Virus record (IMG/VR): IMGVR_UViG_3300030099_005531
Coordinates: 1-32,597 of that record
Direction: 5' to 3' (one strand)
DNA: 32,597 nt
Origin: a virus
Under the pieces are notes generated by a model. It was not told where the DNA came from. It saw only the letters and a list, made by a program, of their open reading frames with translations, and ran no database searches. Position numbers and translations under genes: made by a program. The number at the start of each line of letters is the position of its first letter. Position 1 is the first letter of the stretch. Of the stretch, positions 1-7,189 are shown piece by piece.

Positions 1-3
1 TAC

Positions 4-546
4 ATGGTTTTAGCCAAAGCTACTCATAAACCAAAACTTGAAATAGTAGCTAACCCACGAACAGAAAAGAACATCACACCTAAACAAGAAGAGTTTGCAA
101 GATTATATGTATGTGAGGATATTAGCCAAACAGAGGCCGCAGTCAGGGCAGGGTACTCTGTAAAGTCGGCACATGCGATAGCATCACAACTGCTAAATGG
201 TCAACGCTACCCACACGTAGTAGCGAGGATAGGTGAACTTAAAAGTGAACTTGCTAAAAAGTATGAAGTCACTTTTGAGGGCCACGTTAAAAAGTTAGCA
301 GAAATACGTGATGCAGCTATGACTGGCGGTAACTTCGCCGCAGCTGTTGCCGCTGAAAAATCACGAGGACAAGCCGCAGGCCTCTACATTGATCGTAAAG
401 AAATACTCCATGGAAAAATAGACCAGATGGATAAAGAGCAAGTAATGAAAGAAATACAGAAGCTACAAAAAGAGTTCCCTGCTCTTGCCGCTGTTGCTGA
501 TGGCAATGTGGTAATAGAAGGACAGGTTGAAGACAAGACAAAATAA
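4..546 (+). CDS. terS: Terminase small subunit (DNA-packaging recognition)
   Basis: Recognises phage DNA and hands it to the large terminase for packaging. The 180-residue protein carries the usual Terminase_2-like N-terminal block: 'ITPKQEEFARLY' near residue 24, then 'TEAAVRAGYS' near residue 43, which form the helix-turn-helix that binds DNA. The rest is helical, rich in Lys and Glu, and suits ring assembly (central region about 85-160). The position fits: it lies before the large subunit, although a nuclease, a repeat-rich gap and a foreign-looking gene come between. The reading frame is still open at the left edge (codon TAC before the ATG), so a start further upstream cannot be excluded. 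The family call is firm; the DNA site it binds is not known. Confidence 0.85.
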   Translation: MVLAKATHKPKLEIVANPRTEKNITPKQEEFARLYVCEDISQTEAAVRAGYSVKSAHAIASQLLNGQRYPHVVARIGELKSELAKKYEVTFEGHVKKLAEIRDAAMTGGNFAAAVAAEKSRGQAAGLYIDRKEILHGKIDQMDKEQVMKEIQKLQKEFPALAAVADGNVVIEGQVEDKTK

Positions 547-625
547 GATATAAAAACACTTACTCTTTGTACCTCCCAAGGCTATTATAACTATAGTAAC
601 AATTAACCGAGAAAGGGTTAGACAA

Positions 626-928
626 ATGATTAATAGACCTATTGAACATGATGCGTTTTTTGATAGTAACCGTGGCATAGCGGAGGGGGTATTTCCCCAT
701 GTAAATCCCAGTGGAGTCGTGCATTATTACTATGCAGAGACGCAGTTAAAGTTGAGCGTGTATAGGTCTGTGGATGTGTATGCTGAAAATGGTGCTTTAT
801 GTGGTGCTGACCTTATACGTTACGTTACGTATGGACGCCAAGCATCACCATTGCGTAGCCATGTTATGGAATGTCCTGACTGTGCCAAATTGGTAGAGTC
901 AGCAAGGGTAGGTGCAAGCCATGACTAG
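626..928 (+). CDS. Small protein with anti-sigma-like zinc finger (zf-HC2 type)
   Basis: A 100-residue soluble protein with no membrane helix. The C-terminal third has C59, then H79-x3-C83-x2-C86 in 'SHVMECPDCAKLV', following a short helix ('GADLIRYV'). This order (Cys, a helical stretch, then His-x3-Cys-x2-Cys) is the pattern of the zf-HC2/ZAS zinc-binding domain of anti-sigma factors. The first 55 residues match nothing I recognise. The gene has its own AGAAAGGG-like ribosome site at about 611-618 and overlaps the nuclease start by 8 bases. A role in binding a sigma factor or other host regulator is inference from the motif alone; a structural zinc knuckle is the alternative. Confidence 0.55.
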   Translation: MINRPIEHDAFFDSNRGIAEGVFPHVNPSGVVHYYYAETQLKLSVYRSVDVYAENGALCGADLIRYVTYGRQASPLRSHVMECPDCAKLVESARVGASHD

Positions 929-1394
929 CAAGCCAGAGAGCAAACTTTGGCATAAGTTAAGGGAGGGGACTCAAGACCTAGGCGTGTTTTGGACACGCTT
1001 AGAGTCTTGGGCGACTCCAGGGATACCCGACCTACATGGTATAATTGATGGAACAAGTTTTTGGCTTGAACTTAAAGTCCACAGGTTAAAGTCACTAAAA
1101 AGTATTGCACTGCGTCCGCATCAAATTGCGTGGCAAACCAGATATTTTATGAATAAAGGTCAAGTTTACAACTTGGTTCATCATCCTTCGTCCTCTACCC
1201 TAAATATATTTGGAGGAGAAAGAGCGATTAAGATGGGAGAGACTAAGGGCCATGCACCATTAGAACCTGACTGGTGTTGTGGTTCTCCGTTTGATTGGCA
1301 TGGCGTCATCAATCATATTCTATCATCATCGTCTCATCTCAAATCAAATCAAGATTACGACGGAGAGACGATTACGACAGAGAGAGAACAATAG
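921..1394 (+). CDS. PD-(D/E)XK nuclease, VRR-NUC/resolvase-like
   Basis: A predicted DNA endonuclease of the small phage PD-(D/E)XK group. Counting from the ATG at 921, the catalytic pattern is E28 in 'RLESW', D37 in 'PGIPDLHG', and E50-x-K52 in 'FWLELKV'. The family's 'LRPHQIAWQ' block follows, where substrate-side residues usually sit. Length (157 residues) is normal; the Ser/His/Asp-rich tail after about residue 135 is not part of the fold. I chose ATG 921 over GTG 912 because the AGGGTAGG ribosome site just upstream is better spaced for it. Being next to terminase, it may trim branched or concatemeric DNA for packaging; that role is inferred. Confidence 0.75.
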   Translation: MTSKPESKLWHKLREGTQDLGVFWTRLESWATPGIPDLHGIIDGTSFWLELKVHRLKSLKSIALRPHQIAWQTRYFMNKGQVYNLVHHPSSSTLNIFGGERAIKMGETKGHAPLEPDWCCGSPFDWHGVINHILSSSSHLKSNQDYDGETITTEREQ

Positions 1395-1419
1395 ATAATG
1401 ATTGATGATGATATATATA

Positions 1420-1467
1420 TTGATCAATATTGATCGTTATTGATCAACCTTGATCGGGGACGATCAA
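1420..1467. repeat. TTGATC repeats at exact 10-bp spacing
   Basis: TTGATC begins at 1420, 1430, 1440 and 1450, exactly ten bases apart, and an inverted copy (GATCAA) ends the array at 1462-1467. All five GATC cores lie on nearly the same face of the helix within 48 bases. The 13-mer GATCGTTATTGAT at 1432-1444 recurs at 1664-1676. Such phasing suggests cooperative protein binding: a terminase small-subunit (pac) site, a replication origin iteron set, or a Dam/SeqA-sensitive element. The sequence alone does not decide between these. Confidence 0.6.
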
Positions 1468-1490
1468 TAATTGACGAGAGCAAAAAATAC

Positions 1491-1597
1491 AACAAACGAC
1501 AACAACTGACCATTGTGGCAGTGTATACAGTAACCATTGTTTAACTAGCAAAGGTATTGACCAATGGTATTTGTGATTTGTCTTATTGTCGTTTGTT
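1491..1597. repeat. 12-bp perfect inverted repeat with 83-base interior
   Basis: AACAAACGACAA at 1491-1502 is the exact reverse complement of TTGTCGTTTGTT at 1586-1597. The interior carries CCATTGT twice and a complementary CCAATGG near 1561, so a smaller stem (ACCATTG with CAATGGT) can form inside the large one. I see no coding potential here. It could form a structured RNA or a cruciform, or hold paired protein sites. Confidence 0.45.
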
Positions 1598-1682
1598 TAT
1601 TGGCAATGTTTTATGATTATAGTTGAGATTAAGATTACGACGAGAGAGAGCGTGAGCGTGTACGATCGTTATTGATATAGGC

Positions 1683-1692
1683 ATGTATACAT
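1683..1692. other. 10-bp palindrome ATGTATACAT
   Basis: A perfect palindrome just before the GTCAA tandem. Another GTATAC core lies near 1522. This could be a small repressor site; no cognate protein is identifiable in the window. Confidence 0.25.
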
Positions 1693-1696
1693 ATAT

Positions 1697-1730
1697 CACG
1701 TCAAGTCAAGTCAAGTCAAATCTTGTCGTG
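1697..1730. repeat. (GTCAA)4 tandem within an imperfect stem
   Basis: GTCAA is repeated four times at 1700-1719. The flanks CACGTCAAG (1697-1705) and CTTGTCGTG (1722-1730) can pair with a single mismatch, so the tandem sits in a potential hairpin. It lies at the left border of the more GC-rich cassette and could be a boundary scar or a binding site. The rest of 1395-1784 shows no gene. Confidence 0.45.
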
Positions 1731-1784
1731 GGCAAAGGCCAAAAATGCCGTGATAAAAAAGTTTAAAAAAATGCAATATGGGGG

Positions 1785-1813
1785 TTTACATATAATGTGC
1801 AATACATTATATT
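1785..1813 (+). promoter_or_regulatory. Sigma-70-like promoter with dyad in the spacer
   Basis: TTTACA at 1785-1790 and TATATT at 1808-1813 are separated by 17 bases, a near-consensus bacterial promoter. The spacer and -10 contain a perfect dyad, TATAATG (1791-1797) and CATTATA (1805-1811), separated by seven bases. A repressor bound there would cover the promoter. It is placed to drive the single gene at 1877. Confidence 0.6.
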
Positions 1814-1821
1814 AATAACCA

Positions 1822-1881
1822 TGGCAACAACGCCACAACGGGGTTAGCGCCCCACCATTAAAAAGGGTTTAAAAAAATGGT
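1822..1881 (+). promoter_or_regulatory. Structured 5' leader of the cassette gene
   Basis: Three short stems can form in turn: TGGC/GCCA (1822-1825 with 1832-1835), GGGG/CCCC (1840-1843 with 1850-1853), and ACCATT/AATGGT (1854-1859 with 1876-1881). The last pairs over the ATG start and leaves the AAAAGGG ribosome site in its loop, so it could limit translation. The stems are short and their use is unproven. Confidence 0.3.
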
Positions 1882-2365
1882 AAAAGCAAACACACAAGTA
1901 GCAAAGGCTACTAACCAAGTAACAACTGGTGCGGTTTTAAAAGGCCCATTGTTAACTAGTACTGGCGCGTTTAACTATGCCGCTGTACAAACGTTTATTA
2001 ATACCAAGGCAGGGGGCAATGCTAACAATGTTGCCATAGTGCCATGTAAGGGTGTTACGTTTGCCAGCTTTACAATGGGCAAAGGTGGCAAGGCCCCATG
2101 CAAAACGCTTGGCGGTTTTAACGCCCAGCAATACGGCGTACGCCAAACAATGTTATGGCATGCGTTAAATGGCCAGCTTACTTTAGGCGCTTGGTTAAAC
2201 GCTTGCAAAAGCAAGGGGGCGCTTGGTATACCCAGCGGTGGGCAAAGCGCAACCAAGCCAATAGTTTTGTTGGCATTGCTTAACGGCGGTTTTAGCCGTA
2301 ACGCAAATACTTGGGGCGTGCCGCAAGTACAGCTTGTTGTACAGCCGCAAACTGTAAAAGCCTAA
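1877..2365 (+). CDS. Unknown 162-residue protein of an autonomous cassette
   Basis: I do not recognise this protein. It is soluble-looking, rich in Gly, Ala, Asn and Gln, with no signal peptide or membrane helix. Three cysteines each precede lysine ('VPCKG' C57, 'APCKT' C75, 'NACKS' C109). The central 'FNAQQYGVRQTMLWHALNGQLTLGAWLNACKS' region looks like two helices and may be the folded core, perhaps nucleic-acid binding, but that is only a guess. Base use differs from its neighbours: the 120 bases from 2041 to 2160 are about 52% G+C, against about 38% in a 60-base sample of terL, with many GGC and GCC codons. It has its own promoter and terminator, as expected of a 'moron' gene acquired by transfer and expressed on its own schedule. 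Confidence 0.75.
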   Translation: MVKANTQVAKATNQVTTGAVLKGPLLTSTGAFNYAAVQTFINTKAGGNANNVAIVPCKGVTFASFTMGKGGKAPCKTLGGFNAQQYGVRQTMLWHALNGQLTLGAWLNACKSKGALGIPSGGQSATKPIVLLALLNGGFSRNANTWGVPQVQLVVQPQTVKA

Positions 2366-2374
2366 TGGTTTTTG

Positions 2375-2401
2375 TGGGGGGCAAAATTGCCCCCCATTTT
2401 T
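2375..2401 (+). terminator. Strong intrinsic terminator of the cassette gene
   Basis: TGGGGGGCAA (2375-2384) pairs perfectly with TTGCCCCCCA (2387-2396) and is followed by a T run (2397-2400). It begins nine bases after the stop codon and should end transcription of the cassette gene. Confidence 0.85.
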
Positions 2402-2467
2402 GCCAAGGTACCCCCAAATTTTAGCTGGGCAAAAACCGTGCCAACTTTTGCGGCCCCCCTGAGACAA

Positions 2468-2493
2468 AAATGGTGGTATACGTAGCACCATTT
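2468..2493. repeat. 8-bp perfect inverted repeat AAATGGTG/CACCATTT
   Basis: The arms at 2468-2475 and 2486-2493 are separated by ten bases. It lies close to where the GC-rich cassette gives way to typical AT-rich phage sequence, so it may mark that boundary, or serve as an operator or weak terminator. Confidence 0.4.
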
Positions 2494-2539
2494 ACCCTGT
2501 TTTGCACGATTCAACATTATCCAAAAACATATTACCAGA

Positions 2540-2558
2540 AAGTCAAGTTCGTTGACTT
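2540..2558 (+). other. Stem-loop AAGTCAA/TTGACTT
   Basis: A perfect 7-bp stem (2540-2546 with 2552-2558) around the loop GTTCG, followed by a C run and then TTTTT. It resembles a weak terminator but the C run separates stem and T tract, so its activity is doubtful. Confidence 0.35.
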
Positions 2559-2593
2559 ACCCCCCCTTTTTGTTAGTATTGATTATAGGTTCA

Positions 2594-2622
2594 TTGTCCT
2601 TGAAAAATTTTCGATATATAAG
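2594..2622 (+). promoter_or_regulatory. Candidate promoter directly before terL
   Basis: TTGTCC (2594-2599) and TATAAG (2617-2622) are 17 bases apart. The expected transcript start would fall on or next to the terL ATG at 2628, and no ribosome-binding sequence precedes it, which would make a leaderless message. A promoter is expected somewhere here because the cassette terminator lies just upstream. Confidence 0.35.
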
Positions 2623-2627
2623 AAAAT

Positions 2628-4094
2628 ATGGTTAGTGAGTTGGAGCATGTTCCCGAGGAACATTTAAAGAAGTTTGCTACATTATTAGACCGAGCGAGTT
2701 ATTTAACTAAGGCGGAGTCAGCGCGTAGTGATTTTATGACGTATTGCCAGATGGTATGGCCTGAGTTTGTAAATGGACGCCACCATGGAATAATGGCAGA
2801 GAAGTTTAACCGATTAGCTTCTGGTGATTTAAAACGGTTAATTGTGAATATGCCCCCCCGACATACGAAGAGTGAGTTTGGTAGTTATTTATTGCCTTCG
2901 TGGTTAATGGGCAGGAAGCCAACATTAAAGATTATGCAGACAACGCATACGGCAGAGTTGGCATTTAGGTTTGGACGTAAAACAAGAAATTTAATGAATA
3001 CTGATGAGTATCGAGGTATATTTGATGTTGAGTTACGAGCAGATAGCCAAGCTGCTGGTAGATGGGAGACATCAAAGGGTGGTGAATATTTTGCGGCTGG
3101 AGTTGGTGGAGCGGTGACGGGCCGTGGTGCGGATTTATTAATTATTGATGACCCTCATTCTGAACAAGATGCGTTATCGCCTACAGCATTAGAACATGCT
3201 TATGAGTGGTATACATCTGGCCCCCGTCAACGATTACAGCCTGGAGGGAGTATAGTAATTATTATGACTCGTTGGGCTGAGAATGATTTAACAGGTAAGC
3301 TGTTACGTCAGCAGGCGCGAGATATATTAGCAGATAAGTGGGAAGTTGTAGAGTTTCCAGCATTAATGCCAGAGTCGAATGAACCATTATGGCCTGAGTA
3401 TTGGAAGAAGGAAGATTTATTAGCGGTTAAGGGAAGTTTATCGGTAGGTAAGTGGGAAGCGCAGTGGCAGCAAAACCCGACGAGTGAGGGAGCTGCGATA
3501 CTTAAACGTGATTGGTGGCAGGAGTGGGAGAAAGAGGAGATACCGCATTTAGATTATGTAATGCAATCTTATGATACAGCTTATAGTAAAAAGGAGTCAG
3601 CGGATTACAGTGCTATAACAACGTGGGGAGTATTTTATCCGTATGATGGAGCGCCAGCAAATATATTACTTGTTGATGCCCAGAGGGGTAGGTGGGATTT
3701 TCCTGAGTTACGACGTAAAGCATTAGAGGAATATAAGTATTGGGATCCGGAATGTGTTTTAATTGAGGCAAAAGCTTCGGGTATGCCATTAACACAAGAG
3801 TTGCGGAATATGGGTATTCCGGTGCAGAATTATAGTCCTTCTAGAGGTAATGATAAATATACGCGAGTAAATTCTATTGCACCATTACTCGAATCAGGAT
3901 TAGTATGGGCGCCAGATACTCGTTGGTCGGAAGAGGTGATTGAGGAGTGTGCGGCGTTTCCTGCTGGAGAGCATGATGATTATGTTGATACGGTAACACA
4001 GGCGTTGCGAAGATTTAGAGAGGGTGGTTTTATACAGCACCCAGAAGATTATGAAGATGAAGAGGCACCCCCAAGAGTAAGGAGTTACTATTAA
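2628..4094 (+). CDS. terL: Terminase large subunit (ATPase and nuclease)
   Basis: The motor that pumps DNA into the head and cuts it. The N-terminal ATPase has the Walker A-like 'NMPPRHTKS' (residues 74-82, Lys81) seen in many terminases, Walker B 'LLIIDD' (170-175) and the coupling motif 'IMTRW' (212-216). The C-terminal RNase H-like nuclease has its acidic residues in 'YDTAYS' (D316), 'IEAKASG' (E380) and 'EHDDYVD' (D450/D451). The 488-residue length is normal and the protein looks complete. The ATG follows an in-frame stop closely, so no longer start exists. Its stop overlaps the portal start by one base (TAATG), pointing to coupled translation. Confidence 0.95.
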   Translation: MVSELEHVPEEHLKKFATLLDRASYLTKAESARSDFMTYCQMVWPEFVNGRHHGIMAEKFNRLASGDLKRLIVNMPPRHTKSEFGSYLLPSWLMGRKPTLKIMQTTHTAELAFRFGRKTRNLMNTDEYRGIFDVELRADSQAAGRWETSKGGEYFAAGVGGAVTGRGADLLIIDDPHSEQDALSPTALEHAYEWYTSGPRQRLQPGGSIVIIMTRWAENDLTGKLLRQQARDILADKWEVVEFPALMPESNEPLWPEYWKKEDLLAVKGSLSVGKWEAQWQQNPTSEGAAILKRDWWQEWEKEEIPHLDYVMQSYDTAYSKKESADYSAITTWGVFYPYDGAPANILLVDAQRGRWDFPELRRKALEEYKYWDPECVLIEAKASGMPLTQELRNMGIPVQNYSPSRGNDKYTRVNSIAPLLESGLVWAPDTRWSEEVIEECAAFPAGEHDDYVDTVTQALRRFREGGFIQHPEDYEDEEAPPRVRSYY

Positions 4095-6469
4095 TGGCAT
4101 TATCTCCTAAAGCAAACAATGTAGATCGCGCTTTAATACAGGCACCAGTTTCTGATTTAAGTTTTGAAGAAGAGGATTTGCTGGACCAAGAGAATGATTT
4201 TTTCCAAGGTGAGATAGAAATCGTAGAAGATGATGATGGCGGTGTAGAAATAACCGCAGGTATGGATGAGCAGGTATTTGGTGAGGAGCCTGCAAATTTT
4301 TACGATAATTTAGCGGAAGGTTTAAAAGATACCACATTAGCTGAAGTTGCGAGTTATGTTACATCTACAGTAGAAGAAGATAAAAGTAGCCGTAGTGATT
4401 GGGAAGATACTTATATTAAAGGATTAGATTTGCTTGGTATGCGGTATGAAACACGTACTGAGCCGTTTGAGGGTGCTACTGGTGTAATACATCCATTATT
4501 AAATGAGGCTGTTACACAGTTTCAGGCATCAGCGTATAAAGAAATGTTGCCAAGCCAAGGGCCAGTACGAGCAAATATTATTGGAGTGCCAACACCAGAA
4601 ACAGAACAACAAGCCCAACGAGTACAAACATACATGAATTATCAAATAATGTATGAGATGGAAGAGTATGAACCTGAGTTTGACCAGATGTTGTATTACT
4701 TAGGGTTAGCAGGGAGTGCATTTAAGAAAATTTACCGCGATGAAATGCTAGATAGGCCAGTAAGTAAGTTTGTGCCAGCTGAAGATGTGATTGTTCCGTA
4801 CATTGCTACAGATCTACAATCTGCAGAGCGGATAACTCATGTGATAAAAATGTCAAAAAATGAGTTAAAAAAGCTACAATTATCTGGTTTTTACATGGAA
4901 ATGGATAGTGAGAGCAGTGCATCGCCAGAAACAGATGATGTGCAGACAGCTTATGATGATATTGAGGGTGTAAGCCCTGCATATAATGATGAACAATTTA
5001 CATTACTTGAATGTCATTGTTTCTTAGACCTAGAAGAGTACACAGATAAGGGTGATGATGGCGAAAGTACAGGGTTAAAACTGCCATATATCGTAACAGT
5101 ATGTAAAGATACAGGCGAAGTATTGTCAATTAGGCGTAATTACTTACAAAATGACCCAAATAAAGATAAAATTCAGCATTTTGTGCAATATAAATTTACT
5201 CCAGGATTAGGTTTTTACGGTTTTGGTCTAATACATCTGCTTGGTAATTTATCTAGAACAGCAACAGCTAATTTACGCCAGTTAATTGACTCTGGCACAT
5301 TGGCAAATATGCCAGCAGGATTTAAAGCTCGTGGTTTGCGGATTGCAGATGAGCAAAGCCCACTTAATCCAGGAGAATTTAGGGATGTTGATGTTCCAGG
5401 AGGTGATTTAAAAGCATCTTTAATGCCATTACCGTATAAAGAGCCTAGTGGAACGCTGTTTCAGTTAATGGGTTTTGTTGTTGATGCCGCACAACGGTTT
5501 ATTGGTACGACTGATATGGGTGTTGGTCAGGGTAACCAAGAAATGCCTGTTGGTACAACTATTGCGCTACTTGAAAGAGGTAGCCGTATAGTTTCTGCAG
5601 TGCATAAACGATTACATGCGTCATTAAAACAAGAATTAAAAATGTTAGGTGCGTTGTTTGCACAAGATCCACGGCCTTATCCATACAATGCAGGAGCAGA
5701 TGCACAAATAAAAGCTCAAGATTTTGATGGTAGGATAGATATTCTGCCAGTAAGTGACCCAAATATTTTTAGTATGTCACAAAGGGTTGTATTAGCACAA
5801 GAACAACTCAAATTAGCGGTTGCTGCGCCTGATATGCACAATTTGTATGAAGCATATCACCGAGTGTATGAGGCTTTAGGTGTAAATAATATTGATCAAA
5901 TATTAAAACCTGAACCTGAGCAACGCCCTATGGATCCAACAATGGAGAATATGGAAACGAGTAATGTGGCTAATGGGCAGGGTAAATTACAAGCTTACCC
6001 AGAACAAGACCACGATGCTCATATCGCAGTGCATTTAGCATATATCAATAGTAGGGTTGCTCAAATGCAACCACCTGTAGCTATATTACTTGAAAAACAT
6101 ATTTACGAACACCTTGGTTTAAAAGCTAGGATAGTTGTACAGCAACAAATGCAAGGACAACAAGTTTCACCAGAACAAGTAGAGGGTATGATTGCTCAAA
6201 CGCAAGCACAATTAATTGCACAGTTCCAGCAATCGATGCCACCAGCACAAGAAGAAGACCCACTTGTCAAGATCAAGCAACAAGAGTTAGCATTGCGTGA
6301 ACAGGAAATGTTGGCTGACCAGCAAACAGACCAGAGGAAGTTAGCTTTGGATCAACAACGGCAACAGCAACAATTTCAATTAGGCCAAGATAGGATAAAC
6401 AGTACAGAGGATATTGCACAAATGAGAGCTAGGATTGCTTTGCAAAGAAATGCAAACACTAGAGGTTAA
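4094..6469 (+). CDS. Portal protein, P22-like podovirus type
   Basis: Forms the ring at the head vertex through which DNA passes. The 791 residues are within the range of P22-like portals. The acidic N-terminus (1-60) is followed by the conserved block around 'EPFEGATGVIHPLLNEAVTQF', then 'GSAFKKIYRD' and 'VPAEDVIVPY', which I recognise from phage portals. The segment 'GSGTLANMPAG'-like near 'LIDSGTLANMPAGF' and 'GQGNQEMPVGTTIALLERG' marks the stem and crown region. The last 110 residues are Gln-rich and helical ('QQQMQGQQ', 'QRQQQQFQLGQ'), likely the barrel. It sits immediately after the large terminase, the classical order. Confidence 0.9.
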   Translation: MALSPKANNVDRALIQAPVSDLSFEEEDLLDQENDFFQGEIEIVEDDDGGVEITAGMDEQVFGEEPANFYDNLAEGLKDTTLAEVASYVTSTVEEDKSSRSDWEDTYIKGLDLLGMRYETRTEPFEGATGVIHPLLNEAVTQFQASAYKEMLPSQGPVRANIIGVPTPETEQQAQRVQTYMNYQIMYEMEEYEPEFDQMLYYLGLAGSAFKKIYRDEMLDRPVSKFVPAEDVIVPYIATDLQSAERITHVIKMSKNELKKLQLSGFYMEMDSESSASPETDDVQTAYDDIEGVSPAYNDEQFTLLECHCFLDLEEYTDKGDDGESTGLKLPYIVTVCKDTGEVLSIRRNYLQNDPNKDKIQHFVQYKFTPGLGFYGFGLIHLLGNLSRTATANLRQLIDSGTLANMPAGFKARGLRIADEQSPLNPGEFRDVDVPGGDLKASLMPLPYKEPSGTLFQLMGFVVDAAQRFIGTTDMGVGQGNQEMPVGTTIALLERGSRIVSAVHKRLHASLKQELKMLGALFAQDPRPYPYNAGADAQIKAQDFDGRIDILPVSDPNIFSMSQRVVLAQEQLKLAVAAPDMHNLYEAYHRVYEALGVNNIDQILKPEPEQRPMDPTMENMETSNVANGQGKLQAYPEQDHDAHIAVHLAYINSRVAQMQPPVAILLEKHIYEHLGLKARIVVQQQMQGQQVSPEQVEGMIAQTQAQLIAQFQQSMPPAQEEDPLVKIKQQELALREQEMLADQQTDQRKLALDQQRQQQQFQLGQDRINSTEDIAQMRARIALQRNANTRG

Positions 6470-6475
6470 TGGTTT

Positions 6476-7189
6476 ATGCCTTATTTAATTAGTAATGTTC
6501 CGCACTTTAATTGTTGGGTGCGGAGGGAGTTTACTTGTAACCATATGGATTATCATGGCGAGTATCTCCATGCAGTGGCTTTTGCGGTAAATACAATACC
6601 TGATAGGTCGTTAAGTTTTCAGGTTGTATTTACAGGTTGTGAAGAGCTAGAGGAAACAGGCGAAAATGTACATGGCGGAGCTATGTGGGCAAGGATGCCA
6701 ATAGAAGCATTAGTTGCAGATATACCTTTACAAGAATGGCCCGAACCAATGTTAGATCATTTATGCCAACCTTGGGATTGTGAATCTAGAGACCATAGTG
6801 TTGTTATTATGGATCGTGTTAGTTCATCACCGTGGATATGTAAAATAGATGGCGAGTTTTACACTGGTAAATATATGTTTACTGTAGATTACACAGGTAA
6901 TGATATAGCAGATGATCCTGCTCAACATAAACAATCCCATGTAATTTACCTTACTGATGCAGGTGAGTGGACTGGTAATTTTGTAGCATTGCCTAATAAT
7001 AGAGTGCGAGCTACTAGTCCAGCTCTTTGGCGTACAGGCGAGGGCGCTCCTAATTTTGCACCATCGCAATGGGTACATTCTGCAGAGGGCCATGAATCTT
7101 ACTTAGACCCTGTTACTACATTTGATAATTTGTATTCTGATAATAGGAAGAAAAAGAATGGCAAAAGCTCCCGCAAAAAGAAAATTTAA
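6476..7189 (+). CDS. Conserved phage protein after portal, function unknown
   Basis: A 237-residue protein with many Trp, Cys and His residues, no membrane helix, and a strongly basic tail ('RKKKNGKSSRKKKI'). The middle 'SPWICKIDGEFYTGKYMFTVDYTG' looks like beta strands. Its position between portal and the small basic proteins suggests a virion or assembly role. The last 32 bases overlap the next gene, whose ribosome site lies inside it, so the Lys/Arg tail is partly forced by the overlap. I recognise the type from marine podoviruses but can give it no activity. Confidence 0.7.
   Translation: MPYLISNVPHFNCWVRREFTCNHMDYHGEYLHAVAFAVNTIPDRSLSFQVVFTGCEELEETGENVHGGAMWARMPIEALVADIPLQEWPEPMLDHLCQPWDCESRDHSVVIMDRVSSSPWICKIDGEFYTGKYMFTVDYTGNDIADDPAQHKQSHVIYLTDAGEWTGNFVALPNNRVRATSPALWRTGEGAPNFAPSQWVHSAEGHESYLDPVTTFDNLYSDNRKKKNGKSSRKKKI

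Larger units (their letters stand above)
1351..1642. repeat. Dispersed direct repeats AAGATTACGACG
   Basis: AAGATTACGACG occurs at 1351-1362 (inside the nuclease 3' end) and again at 1631-1642, each followed by a GAGAG run. A shorter relative, GATTACGACAG, sits at 1370-1380. The repeated block brackets the phased TTGATC repeats and the large inverted repeat. It may mark a past duplication or a protein-binding region. Confidence 0.5.

Noticed and set aside
912-920. GTG start for the nuclease
   Set aside because: The ATG at 921 has the better spaced ribosome site, and the three extra residues add nothing conserved.
2470-2667. Possible 65-residue gene
   Set aside because: It starts inside an inverted repeat, has no ribosome site, runs into terL in another frame and has no protein-like pattern.
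7122-7157. Longer N-terminus for the basic protein at 7158
   Set aside because: The added hydrophobic leader has no ribosome site, whereas AGGAAG stands before 7158.
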